From: Humulus lupulus
Taxonomy: Eukaryota; Streptophyta; Magnoliopsida; Rosales; Cannabaceae
NCBI RefSeq assembly: GCF_963169125.1
Contig: NC_084802.1
Location: 15,872,896 to 15,936,895 of the forward strand
Reading direction: 5' to 3'
Length of the DNA: 64,000 nt
Below, one piece after another: positions 42,510-54,070 of this stretch; the stretch's first letter is position 1; the number at the start of each line of letters is the position of its first letter. The notes beneath the pieces are model-generated. The model saw nothing but the letters and a program-made list of their open reading frames with translations, did no database searches and was not told the DNA's origin. A program made the translations under genes and the position numbers.

Positions 42510-44489
42510 TGTAGAGTCCCAGAATGTTTACTTAGCTAGCTAGATAGTTAGTAGTAGTTTGTAGTATTTTAGATTTTGTGGATTTTGGTTCAAACTGGGA
42601 CTTAGTAGGACACTCGTTGCAATAGTTATGGATTTTATAAGTTTAACCTATAGTTTAGAAATATTAATTATAACATAAGGTTTGATTAATATTTTTGGTG
42701 ATAGAAATATTTTAATTATAACCTAAGGTTTAGATAGAACCATTAAGAGCCTGACACTTGTCATAATCATGTTTATTTAAGGATTTAATTATAAGAAAGT
42801 TCTAGAAACTCTAGAATCTTCCAGAACCATTAAGAACATGACACTTGTCACAATCTTGTTTATTTGAGGATTTAAGCATTTTAAATGGATAATTCAATAA
42901 TAGAAGTTTCTAGAAGCTCTAGACCCGTACCTGGCTGGAATCACGTATTACTCAGTCAAACCTGATTAATCAACTCTAATTATTCTAAATTCGTGCAAAA
43001 ATGCGTTTAAATTATCTACGTATGCCGACATATCGCAGCCTTAAAGGCGATATATCGCAGCACGGGAGATACGGAAAACACGTTGACTTCGCACGAACGA
43101 AATCACGAGCACTCGAGATATAGGGTCAAGCGATATATCACCTAGGGTGGGCGATATATCGGCCCTAGGAGTGGTTTTTCGAACTCCGAGAAATCCAAGC
43201 TTTGATTCATCCCTTAACCTCTTGACTTGCCTCTGAACGTTTTTGACCAAGTCTTAAGCATCTGTTGACCGAATATTCAAGTATTTTTCATTCAATATTC
43301 ATTATTTTATTCAAGCCAAAACGGAGATATTTTCATTCCTTGAACTCTATAAATAGGACCTAGTACCTAGCCATTTCTCTCATTCTTCAAGTTGTGTTTA
43401 GAGCCTTCAAGCTGCTAAGATTTCTATAGAGTTATACACTTGGGTATTGGGGATAAAAGCTTTATCATCTTAGGCTCTATAAACACTTGGGTAGTGAGAT
43501 AAAGTATGTTTTCGATATTGAAGTATAGATCGGTTCTAGTTCATCCAAGGTAATACTATTCATAAGTTCTATTCTTTATGATTCCTTAGTTTTCCTTAAG
43601 TTTCTTTCAGATCCTAACTTCTGTTTATGGTTTCGTGGTTAGGTGTTTAAGTTCTTTGATCTAAGGTTCTTCTCGGTAAGTTTTCTCTTTGATGGTTTAG
43701 TTTCCTTTTCATCTCTTTTCTTTAGAAACTCACCATTCTTACTTTTGGTTTTAGGAGTGGTCTAATCCCGCTCTTATTCTCAAATATTCCGGTTTTGGTA
43801 AGGAAAATAGGATAGATTTTATATGTTTATATGATATGTTATGCTTATGTTATGTTATGTTACGTTTATGTTTTGTATAGTATGTTTATAGTCCTTGGGC
43901 ACATGACTTGTCTAGCTAGCAATCCCCAATAATTTATGGGCAAATGACTTGCTTGGCTAGCAAGCCCCACAAAACAAGCCCCAAGAAGTATGATGGTCAT
44001 TGTAATCTTATATGATATATGTTTTATAGTATATGTTTATGATATAATCTTATGTATACGATTTATGTTATATGTGGTTAGTAGATTTTCCTTGCTCGGC
44101 ATTAGGCTCACTCCTTTATTTTTTTAGTGTGATGCAGGAAACTAGATACAGAGGCGAAAGGATTCTTGGTGGCTTGACTTATGTATTGAGGATGAATGGA
44201 ATGGATGGGCTGCGAGTTAATCGAGGATGACGTTTATTTTAGTTTTCGAATTTTGTCTTCCTTGGTAATTCCGCATTTAGTTTTGAACAAATGATTTAAT
44301 GTTATGTTTTATGTTTTATTAAACAATGGGTACCCATACCACATTTTATTTTATATTGTAATTTGGTCAACATTTATTTTGAAGTTTTAATAAAGTTATG
44401 ATTATTTCTTATCTATGTTTTATTCAAAGTAGTAGTTATGTCTATTAGTTTTAATGGTCCAAGGTCTTAGAAATTGTTGGGTCATTACA
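42510..44489 (+). mobile_element. Tekay2 5' LTR (family B, copy B3)
   Basis: TGTAGAGTCC ... GGGTCATTACA, 1.98 kb, followed at once by the primer-binding site. TATA box TATAAATA at 43,348-43,355. The CGATATATCG cluster (43,027-43,161) lies about 190 bp upstream of the TATA box. Hairpin CTTGCT-TGGCT-AGCAAG at 43,948. Block CCTTGCTCGGCATTAGGCTCA at about 44,089. Confidence 0.95.
43348..43355 (+). promoter_or_regulatory. TATA box of the Tekay2 LTR
   Basis: ACTCTATAAATAGGACC, identical to the box of LTR B2 at 27,045-27,052. Transcription of the element would start about 30 bp downstream. Confidence 0.75.
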
Positions 44490-44490
44490 G

Positions 44491-44503
44491 TTGGTATCAG
44501 AGC
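44491..44503 (+). other. Primer-binding site for tRNA-iMet
   Basis: TTGGTATCAGAGC begins 2 nt after the LTR end. This is the canonical plant PBS complementary to the 3' end of initiator tRNA-Met, and it fixes the LTR boundary and the element's orientation. Confidence 0.95.
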
Positions 44504-44663
44504 AACGGTCCATTTTCATGAAGTTCTCCTTCATACACACGCTCAAGCTCCGAATCTAACCGCCAATGTAAGTGTTTATGTTTTAGTTATTATGTTTATA
44601 TGTTTAGCTAATGTTTTAAGCCATATGTGTTCAGTTAAGAATGGATGGAGCCTTAACCTGTGA

Positions 44664-45107
44664 CGTATCCGAGCCATTAAGGCCTTAAAAAGGATTAGAG
44701 ACCCAAGAAATACAGTAGGAGTTCTAGAAAGAATCACTCGGAGATTACTTTTATTCCACAACGAGATAGGTCACCTCCAAACAACTAAACAAATCACGAT
44801 GAGAGCAACGGAGCAATATGTTTTAGTAATTAGACTTTTTAAAGATTTTCCTATTGTAATTGCAACTGGAGAAGAAATATGGGAGACAATAGATGATGAA
44901 GATGAATTACCAGTAGCTATGAGATATTATTTTCTCATACTTAGGTTTACCTCTAAGATGGAATTCCAATTCACAAAAGAACAAAAAAATAGAATTTTTA
45001 CAAATCTTCCTAGAGGGAATTTTGAGGCTCACAAAAATGATGATTATGAAGAGATAGATGATGATATGTTAGATGAAGGATCAGATGTAGAAGATCTCAA
45101 TTTTTAG
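44664..45107 (+). CDS. Unrecognised ORF in the Tekay2 leader, upstream of gag
   Basis: Open without a stop from 44,664 to TAG at 45,105-45,107 (147 codons); the first ATG at 44,799 gives 102 aa. I do not recognise the product. The N-terminal part is basic (IKALKRIRDPRNT, ERITRRLLLFHNEIGHL). The middle is hydrophobic/mixed (YVLVIRLFKDFPIVIATG, YYFLILRFTSKMEFQF). The C-terminus is strongly acidic (DDYEEIDDDMLDEGSDVED). It keeps an open frame while gag downstream has four stops, so it may be younger, captured, or under different decay. A GTAAGT at 44,575 and a TTCAG at 44,634 upstream could be splice sites. Real gene or chance frame is unproven. Confidence 0.4.
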   Translation, partial: RIRAIKALKRIRDPRNTVGVLERITRRLLLFHNEIGHLQTTKQITMRATEQYVLVIRLFKDFPIVIATGEEIWETIDDEDELPVAMRYYFLILRFTSKMEFQFTKEQKNRIFTNLPRGNFEAHKNDDYEEIDDDMLDEGSDVEDLNF

Positions 45108-45293
45108 ATTAGATTAGTTCTTTATTTATTTTATTTATTTGCATTTATGATTGTACTTAGTGAAAAAATGTTTTACCAAATAAATATCATTGTTATTTTT
45201 GAATGACATGTATGAGTTTAATTTTTTTTTACAATCATAATAAATAATGACCAAGTTCGGTGAGGGTGGATAAAAATCAATGAACCGGGTTCT

Positions 45294-45358
45294 ATATTGA
45301 GAGTTAGGGGATCATAGTAGTGGGAACAATTTTACTGATCCTAGCCCTCCCTCAATAT
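45294..45358 (+). repeat. Inverted repeat in the Tekay2 leader
   Basis: Arms 45,294-45,314 (ATATTGAG...TAGGGGATCA) and 45,336-45,358 (TGATCCTAG...CTCAATAT) pair over about 20 positions around a 21-nt loop. Placed between the leader ORF and gag, a place where packaging or dimerisation structures occur in retroelements. Confidence 0.65.
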
Positions 45359-45622
45359 GGTTAACTTTGGAACAACGACGAGTGTCGAGCCTGAGAATTA
45401 AGTCATATATGATGATTAGAAACACACTTAGAAAATAATAAAGATGGCTTATTTTTCTAAGTATAGAAACACACCCTAATTATAAAGAAAGCTTACATAA
45501 TATTTCATAAGAAGTCATAATTAATAGGTCCGAGTTATGTTTGCTTAGATTAAATTTTTGCCTTAGAGCCTATTAGGGTAAGTTCTAACATGTTTTTCTC
45601 AACTGTTAGAACTCTACTGAAG

Positions 45623-46585
45623 ATGTCGCTCAAAAGGTCTGCTCGCACCAATGCCAATGCCTCCAACGCCACTCCTGAGAGCAATGAAGCCCCTCCAGTT
45701 TGCAGAAATTGCCTCCAACATGCTACCAATACTTCTACTAACCGAAGTGCGCCGCCGTCGGCGGTTGACAACACCGCAGAAATTGCCAGATTATGATAGC
45801 AAGTTAAGGAATTACTGCAGCAACAATAACTACAGGCTCAGACTCAGACTCAGACTCAGCCTCCGCCTTAGTCGCAACCGCAGCAAATGGCTCCAACACC
45901 CCATCAAGTATATCCTTATGGGGGATGGCCAATAGCAAACTATGCGCCATACCTAGCTCAGCACATGGAGCTAATCTACGAGCGGTTCCGTAAGAAACAC
46001 GCTCCAAACTTTGAAGGGACAACAGACCCCTTCGAGGCAGAAGAATGGCTCAGAAATGTAGAGTCGATCCTAGCACACATGAATCTCAGCAACGCAGAAT
46101 GCATATCCTGCGTTTCGTCTCTACTCAAGAAGGATGCTAGAATATGGTGGGACTTAATTCAGCAGACTCACGATGTCGCCACCATGACTTGGACCAGATT
46201 TTTGGAGCTATTCCACAAAAAGTACTACAACTCAGTTGTTATCACTACAAAAGTCGAGGAGTTCGCTGGTCTGAAGCAAGGGAACTTATCAGTAGCAGAG
46301 TATGCTCGACAGTTCGACCGACTAGCCAAATTTTCACCAGAGATGGTTCCAACTGACTTTCTGAGGGTTACCAAGTTCGTCAGAGGACTTAGACCAAAGA
46401 TTGAGTTAGGGGTTAAGCTAGCAAACCCGGGAAATACTACTTATGTCGATGTTCTAGAAACGGCAATAGAAGTAGAAAGGCTTCAGGCGAATGTTAGTAA
46501 AGAGGAGGCCAGTAAGCCTGAGCCTAAACAGCAAAGTCAACCTCAGAATGGTCGAACACAACAACCATTAGTCCAGCAACAATAA
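45623..46585 (+). pseudogene. Tekay2 gag
   Basis: ATG at 45,623: MSLKRSARTNANASNA. The same frame continues through four stops (TGA 45,794, TAG, TAA, TAG; the first two adjacent, the last two plausible Gln codons altered by C-to-T) and a Gln/Thr-rich stretch. The intact core then reads YERFRKKHAPNFEGTTDPFE, EEWLRNVESILAHM, KKDARIWWDLIQQTHDV, MTWTRFLELFHKKYYNSVV and FAGLKQGNLSVAEYARQFDR, the retrotransposon-gag domain. Ends QPLVQQQ-stop at 46,585. Confidence 0.9.
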
Positions 46586-46634
46586 TGGTCAGAAGAGATG
46601 GTATCTTGACAACAAGCAGTCCGACAACGATAAA

Positions 46635-47310
46635 ATGGCACGGACGAACAATGGAGGTAATAGGTCAGGTTATGTAGAATACTCGCAATGTGCTAAGTGC
46701 CAAAAGAAACATCTTGGTGAGTGTCGTGCAAATACCAATGGATGCTACAATTGTGGTCACGAAGGACACCGGAAGAGAGAATGTCCCCAGCTCAAGACAG
46801 AGGAGAAAAGGGACAACAAGATGGTTCCTACCAGGGTCTTTGCCTTAACCCAAGGAGAAGCTAGCGCTAGCAATAAAGTAGTCACAAGTCAGATTCCTAT
46901 CCTCAATAATGTATGTTCTGTATTATTTTATTTGGGAGCCACTCACTCGTATATCTCGTTAGGAATGATAGAAAAATTATACAAACCTTATGAAAAATTT
47001 AGAACTAGGTTTGTAACAGAATTGCCTTTGGGTGAAATAGTCCTATCATCACAGATAGTACGAGGCGCACCGATAAAAATTGAGGACGTAGAACTAGAAT
47101 GAGACCTAATAGAAGTGGAGATCAAAGACTTCGACGTGATACTGGGAATGGACTGGCTAGCAAGGCATGGCGCAACCATCGACTGCAGACGTAATCAAGT
47201 AATGTTCGAGATTCCTGACGGTCAGAGACTATGCTTTATGGGAAAGGTTTCAGGGTTACGCACACCGCTTATTTCATCTCTCAAAGCTCAGAAGATGGTA
47301 GAATAAGGAT
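46635..47310 (+). pseudogene. Tekay2 zinc knuckle and protease
   Basis: CYNCGHEGHRKRECP is an intact CCHC knuckle. The protease active-site loop reads VLFYLGATHSYIS where the family has VLFDSGATHSFIS: the catalytic Asp and Ser are replaced by Tyr and Leu, so the enzyme would be dead. IKDFDVILGMDWLARHGATI is the C-terminal protease block. One stop at 47,101; the last frame ends at 47,306. Confidence 0.88.
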
Positions 47311-48262
47311 GTCACACATTTTTAGCCAGCGTCACGGATGTGGTAAAGGAAACACCACTAAAGGTTGGAGATGTCTGCATTGTAAAGGAATTTCCAGAAG
47401 TATTTCCTGACGACTTACCAGGATTGCCGCGGACTCGGGAAATTGACTTCACAATCGAACTAGTACCGGGCACTGAGCCTATCTCCAAGGCACCATATCG
47501 AATGGCACCTACCAAACTCAAGGACTTAAAGACGCAGCTACAAGAACTCTTAGACTTGGGATTCATTAGACCGAGCCATTCGCCATGGGGAGCACCGGTT
47601 CTATTTGTGAAGAATAAGGACGGAAGTATGCGGATGTGCATAGATTACCGCGAGCTGAATAAAGTGACGATTAAGAATAAGTACCCGCTACCCTGGATTG
47701 ACGACTTGTTTGATCAACTTTGAGGAGCAACCGTGTTTTCAAAGATCAATCACGGTCTGGGTATCATCAGCTCATGGTACGGGAAGAGGATGTTCCTAAG
47801 ACAGCTTTTAGAACTCGTTATGGGCATTACGAGTTTCTAGTTATGTCTTTCGGTCTTACCAACGCTCCAACCGCATTCATGGATTTAATGAACAGGGTCT
47901 TCAAGGATTACTTGGACAAATTCGTCGTAGTGTTCATCGACGATATTTTGGTGTACTCAAAGAACGAAGACGAGTACGAGGAACATTTAAGATTGATCTT
48001 GTTACGACTAAAGGAGAATCAACTATACGCCAAATTCAAGAAGTGTGAATTTTGGCTTTCACAAGTAGCATTCCTCGGCCACATAGTATCCAAGGAAGGA
48101 GTTGTTGTAGACCTAACTAAAGTAGAGGCTGTGAAGGATTGGCCAAGACCAAAGAACGCGTCTGAGGTAAGAAGTTTTCTGGGACTAGCAGGCTATTATC
48201 AGAGGTTTGTAGAGGGTATTTCTAAGATAGCCACTCTGCTTACCAGCCTAACCCGAACATGA
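47311..48262 (+). pseudogene. Tekay2 reverse transcriptase
   Basis: [80 protein letters not shown] stop and frameshift occur at 47,722-47,760 inside the palm motif. Then [40 protein letters not shown] (catalytic FIDD intact), [17 protein letters not shown] and [13 protein letters not shown]. It breaks at 48,262 before RNase H, at the junction with copia sequence. Confidence 0.92.
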
Positions 48263-48383
48263 CGAACATGGAGTTGTCACCATTCAACACAATGTTGATG
48301 TTTTGCTTCCATTTAAGGAAGTTTTCTTCAGTGAGTTTCTCTATAGAAAGTTGAGAAAGGATGGGAGTAGACACAACCATACT
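48263..48383 (-). pseudogene. Copia gag, N-terminal 40 residues
   Basis: On -, ATG near 48,383: MVVSTPILSQLSIEKL, then TEENFLKWKQNINIVL. This is the L-x-G/E-x-NF-x-x-W-x-x-x-M/I-x-x-x-L pattern at the start of plant copia gag. Truncated by the deletion that fused it to Tekay2 RT. Confidence 0.72.
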
Positions 48384-50719
48384 TAAAACTACCAATTATC
48401 AATAAAATAGAAATCAATCACATTTGCTCAATAAAACTTCTATTCACACAAATTTAAAGAAATAGCACAACATATACCAAAAATATGTAAGATATTAGAA
48501 AAAATACCAAAACCTATCATATATCTATTTCTTTAGGTTTTTAACTCATCTATGATATCCTTGTCTCGGTTGGCGAGAGTACAAAATACCACTAGTTAAA
48601 TAAAGTTGTAAACTTATTTAATAATGGACACCATCATTAACAACCTACTATTCGATCAAAATAAGAAATCAAAATCTCTTATTTTATGAGCTAGACCCAC
48701 GGTTTCGATAATCAATAGATTTAGTCCTAGTAGTCCCCGTAGGGGTGAGTCTAGTAGAATTTGACCTATAATTATCTATTTTTCGAAATCTAACATTATC
48801 AAAATAACTAATGAACACATTTTGTAAGGGGACGAATCAAAGCATCTCGAGGCCCTATTAAGCTATTGACCTTGTTAAACTAACGGTGGAGATCGAATAT
48901 AATTTTTAAAACAAGCTCATTATAAAATTAAAAATAGTATTTTTATTATTTATTTATTTTCGAAAATTAATGACTATGGTTCTCCAAAAAAATTGAAAAA
49001 GTTAAATTTTTTTAAAACCAAAGTCCTATAATTTTTTATTAATTCTAAAGTGTCACATTGAAACAAATTCAATTAAATTAGAATTAATTTGTCGCTAATC
49101 AATATTTAGGTTTAACTATTATAATGAAGCTATACAATTAAGTCCAACTTAGGCAAATAGGCCTTAACAATTGGGCTTGCATCGTTCCCACTACAAATGC
49201 CCCCCATACTTCCATACAAAGTCCAAAAAACATGAATTTAAACATTCATTTTATTAATTGTTATTAATTGATTAGGCCACTATAGTCATGCAAAGCAAAT
49301 GGGCATTCACAAGTGGAACCACGCACAAGAGAGGAATTTAAACTTTACATTTTCTAATAGGCCCAAAAAAAACATATCATTTTATGAATCTTTTATTTGG
49401 GAAAATCCATAAATAAAGCAAACATTTGGGCAACTATATGCATCTAAGCCCAATTGCAAAAAATACCACATATAGTGCAAACAGACATGTTATAATTGGA
49501 TGGGCATAATCATGTTACTGTATGAGCAAGTCTATGAATTTATGCAAAAATACCGCAATTTATTTCATCTGCAAAAATACCACAATTAATTTTCTAGAAT
49601 TTATCAAAATTTTGAATTAATTAAATTTTTACAAAAAATAAGTCAATTTAAATTAAATTTATCAACAATTAACAATAATTAATTAATTTCATTTGTCAAC
49701 AATCAACTTGGTTTAGGTTAATTTGAAAAAAAATATATTAATTTAATTTAAATAAGATTTATCAAAAATTAGCCAAAGTTAATTTAAATCTCACTTATAA
49801 AAAAAATATTTTATTAATTGGTTGAAAAATGTGATATTTTTCAAAATTTAACCAATTTTAAATTTTAAAATCAATATCATCTGCTATTTTTGAAAAAATA
49901 TCTTAAACAATTAAACAAATTCAAATATCTATAAAAATATCTTAGTCACAAATTTTCAAATTTCAAATAATTTAAATATTAAAATCCATAGAATAATCAG
50001 ATATTAATATCTTAAAATATCATATTTAAAAAAAAATATCAAGTATTAAAAAATATCTTATTATCTAACAACTTAATTCTAATATTTTAACATACAAAAA
50101 TATTTAAAATTAATTAGTTAACTTATTTTTAAATTTGAATTTGAATCTTTGTAGAAAATGTCTATTTTTTAAAAGAACAAACAACAAAAATATCATATTT
50201 CAAAAAAGATATTTTTAAATAATAGAAAATATTTGATATTTTTGTATTAACCCATTAAAAAAAATACATTCAAAATTCGAATTTTAAGAAAAAAATTCAT
50301 CGCAGGACGCAGCCAGTAAAAAAAAAGGGCGCAGACAGAGCCTGAAAATTTAAGAAAAAATATTCGTAAGCCGCGGCCTGAGTCCAAAATTTTAAGAAAA
50401 ATTAATCACAGGACGCCTCTTGTGAAAAAGTGGTCGCAGCCAGAGCCCGAAATTTTTTTTTAATAAACTTTTGTGTAATTTTTCAATCCAAAAACATTTT
50501 TTAAATATTTTTACCATGTTTTATATCAAATAAAACATTTATAAAAATTAATTGCGTAAAAAATACAACAAAATAGCTCAAATTTGCTAATAATCACATA
50601 AGAATCAATATGCTTCATAAAAAACATGAGATCCATCCAATTATTCAACACATCAAATAATTGAATTTTTACCATATTCATGCATGAAAATAAAGATTAC
50701 AAAAGGCTCTGAGGCCAAT
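48384..50719 (-). other. Long AT-rich copia leader
   Basis: No coding frame. Very rich in poly-A/T. At 50,302-50,455 it has a GC-rich island of three or four CGCAGGACGC/GGGCGCAGAC/CCGCGGCCTGAG words separated by A-rich spacers of about 50-60 bp. Confidence 0.6.
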
Positions 50720-51684
50720 TATTGGGAAAACTTATACAAGATCTTGTTTATTTTCATGTAAATCATATATTAAACATATTAATATAAAATAACATATAAC
50801 ATGTTTCTAAAATTGAATTCATACAGAGATAATGATAAGAACACTTACATTATTGGGCAGCGGAATGATTGAGTCATTCCTTCAGTTTCTCCAACCCTTG
50901 TATCCTTTCTGTCGGAGAGTATTACCAAGAAACTGAACTGTTCTTCAATTTTCTTCACAGCCTTCGAAAGTATCCTTAGAATCACATAGACCAAGGTGGA
51001 CAATTCTCAACACATGAGATAGATACAGAGAGAAGAAGAGAAAATAATAATAAGACTTAGAAAAGGACTTCCGTTGGACTTAAAGGCCTATATTATTTTC
51101 TATTAATTAAATAATTATCAATTAATTAATTATTCAAATCCTTTATCAATTTAATTATTTATAATTTGAACCTTGATTTAAAATTATTTATTAATTTAGA
51201 TACAAATTTAGCTTAATTAATAAATCTGTCATAATTTCTCTTTTCTTCTCTAAATTACATAACTCTGTGAAACTATCCAAAATTAACCTGGTCAACTTTG
51301 ATAATTCTAATTGATAAGTAAATCAATTAATTGAGACTATCTAGATGATTTTATCCAAGGTACAGTGGGGACAATGAGACTATGAAATCAAGCTCCAATA
51401 AGTTATCATAAATCTAACAAATAAATTTACTAACTTATCCAAAGAACGCTCTATAACAAATATAGATATGTTATCAATTATCCATTGTTACAACCATAAT
51501 TGTCACTCAATCCTCTATAGACGGTCTACAATGAGATGGGACTAAAATATCATTTTACCTCTCATTGTATTTTATCTTTACAAAATTTAGTTCCTTGTAA
51601 ATGATATTTCAGTAAACTAATATTAATTACTGAAATGAGATCTTTATCAATTTGCACCTTGAACCAAACTAAAAGGAAACCATC

Positions 51685-54070
51685 TGTAATGCCCCGAATT
51701 CTCCGATGTGGTTTAATGGCGGGATTAGTAGGCCGGGAGGGCCATACTTGTTTAATTAAGCCATTAAATGATATTATGCATGTATATGTGAATTATATTA
51801 TAACATGATGTTAAATGTATGCATGTGAGTCCACATTTTTAATTACAGGGGTGTGATGGTAACTTGGCCCGTTGAGGGCATAATTGTATATTTGTATGCA
51901 TGTTGGTGATATATGTTGAGACCACATTATAATGTGGGTTTGTTTGAGCCATTCGGCATGAGACGATCTTGGAATGTTGATTAGCAGTCTAGTCACAACA
52001 GGTTTAAGACCGGGGCTCGGGTTGAGTCTCGGGGTGATTTTAATGATTAGAGCGTTACCGGGTATTAAAGGGTAACGGGATGTAAATCATTGGTGTTTGA
52101 GATTATCAGGAATAACGGGAATTGGAGAGCGTTAATTATGATTAACGAGATAGGTAGAAAATGGCAGATATGCCCTTGGGAGCCTTTAGAAACTTTAAAT
52201 TGACCTAGGGGTAAAATGGTCATTTCACCCCTAGGATAGATATAAGCCATTTTTGGCTGAGGTTGAGGTAGAAAAACAGAGCACGTTTGAGAGCTTTCCC
52301 GTACCATCTTCCTCTCAGTTTTCTTTGTGATTTTTGAATCAATCTTGAGGATTCAAGCTTGGGAAGCAAGCCTTGGGATTTTGGGAGTATGTTCCTCCAT
52401 TGAAGGGCTTCATAAGCTGAGTTTTGGGTAAGTTTCTAGCCATAGAATTCCTTGGTTTGCTCTGTTTCAGCTTTGTTTTGTAGCTGTGATTTCTAGGTTG
52501 AGACTTTGGCTTTGTTGGGAGTTTTGGCTAGGGTTCCTATGGTTGGGATGTTTGGGGTATGTTAGGATGGTTTTTGGGTTCATTTGGCATCAAAAATGGG
52601 TTTTGGAAGCTTTGGAATCAGGTGGGAATCAAAGGAGATGAAGAAGGGCGTTTCAGGGCATTTCAGTGCTGGAGGTAGCGCTATAGCGCCCACCTTAGGG
52701 CACTACAACGCTACTCAGGAGGCAAATGGGCATGTTGGGGGTTCTGAGTATAGCGCTGGGGCGCTAGGGGTTGAGTGATGTAGCGCTACTCTGTTCCTTC
52801 AAAGTCCTGTTTTGAGTGTTTTTAAGGGTTTTTGACTTGGGGTTTCAATCCTTAAAGCCCGAGATCGAATCTACTCACCGTGTGGGCATGTTTCGAGGTC
52901 CCGAGAGTGGTGCTTAGGTTAAAACCCTATCATGTTGATTCTCATTAATTGAGGTTATAATTAGTTGTGATTAGGTGACTGCTAAGGAAGCAAAGGTCGA
53001 TCGTTCTCAGGAGTCGTTCTTATTATTATTTCTTGCTCGAACCAAAGGTAAGAGAACTGCACCCCATATGTGACATGCATGATGATTCTTGAGGCATGTT
53101 GATTGTGTAAATGTGGACATGGATTGATTATCGAATGCTTAGCAAATCTTGCTCACTTGTGTATGGTACTGACTCATTAGTCAGATTTGGCAAAGGTGCT
53201 AGTATCAACTGTGAAGCTGTGACTTATTAGTCAGGTTCGGCAGTGGTACTGGGCACTGGTCACATAGTGTTGACTCATTAGTCAGGGCAGCCTTAGCGTG
53301 TTCCATGCAAGCCAACAAAGATTAGATCTAATCGACTGTCTGCATTGAATGACTCAAACAGCATTAATGCCGGACCGACCTCAAGTTCGATGAATATAAT
53401 AAGCGCTTGTGTGGCTTACCCATCAGTCACTCATCTGTTAAGTTAGAGACTTACCCATCAGTCTCTCATCTGTTCAAGGCTAGTGGCTTACCTAGCAGCC
53501 ACTCTTCTGATTAAATTGGTGACTTGCTTGTCAATCACTCAGTATGGTTTTCTAGAACCTCAAGTAATATTCACTCATCTGTTTAGGAGTTGTAAACTCT
53601 ATGTGATTATAATGACAATCATTTGATATTGTTTATATACAACACTGTGTTTTCTTGCTGCGCTTTGGCTCATAGGTGCTATGTGGTGCAGGTAAAGGGA
53701 AAGAAAAGCTCACCTAGCCTTGAGTGGAGAGCTTAGGTGGTGATGTGTACATATGCGGCCGCTTGACCACCACGGCCAAGGAGTTCTCAGAGGAACTAGG
53801 GGGTTTACCCTATTTTTGCCGCTTAGGTCGGCGGGTTTGTAATTTTGGAACATAATGACCTTTTTGAGTTGTAAATAACTTGTAAATGTTCTTGTGGGCC
53901 CATGACCAGTTTTATGTATTAAATAAAACATATCCTTTCCTTTTTGTTGGTTTTCACCTTAACCTATTAATGACACTTAGAACACGTTTTTAACCAAAGA
54001 ACTCGGGTAGCGAGTCAAATTTCTGGTTCATCGTTCACCGTAACGATTCTGGGGTAACCAGGGCGTTACA
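51685..54070 (+). mobile_element. Solo LTR, family A (copy A4), 2.39 kb
   Basis: TGTAATGCCC ... GGGCGTTACA. The TSD CCATC is perfect at 51,680-51,684 and 54,071-54,075. TATAAG near 52,249. AGCGCT island 52,660-52,795, hairpin ladder 53,167-53,603, and conserved block 53,655-53,800. The innermost, probably youngest, insertion of this stack (inside copia LTR inside Tekay1 LTR inside SIRE). Confidence 0.95.
53411..53603 (+). repeat. Hairpin ladder in LTR A4, period ~36 bp
   Basis: Four tandem units, each a stem with an 8-nt loop: GTGGCT-TACCCATC-AGTCAC (53,411), AGAGACT-TACCCATC-AGTCTCT (53,445), AGTGGCT-TACCTAGC-AGCCACT (53,482), GGTGACT-TGCTTGTC-AATCACT (53,518). Units 2 and 3 have perfect but different 7-bp stems, so both arms changed together. 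GGAGTT-3-AACTCT follows at 53,586. Upstream (53,167-53,285) TGACT-4-AGTCA occurs three times. Confidence 0.88.

Larger units (their letters stand above)
42510..48262 (+). mobile_element. Second Tekay-lineage element (Tekay2), 3' half deleted
   Basis: 5' LTR 42,510-44,489, primer-binding site, leader with a separate small ORF, gag, protease and RT on +. It stops abruptly at 48,262, where copia gag sequence on - begins, so RNase H, integrase and 3' LTR are lost. The left TSD candidate is CAGTG (42,505-42,509). Its LTR is family B, showing that the two solo copies B1 and B2 come from this lineage. Confidence 0.9.

Noticed and set aside
53411..53560. CRISPR-like array (short repeats with regular spacing)
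   Set aside because: Units are contiguous diverged hairpins without unique spacers, in a plant LTR with a perfect TSD; no cas genes.
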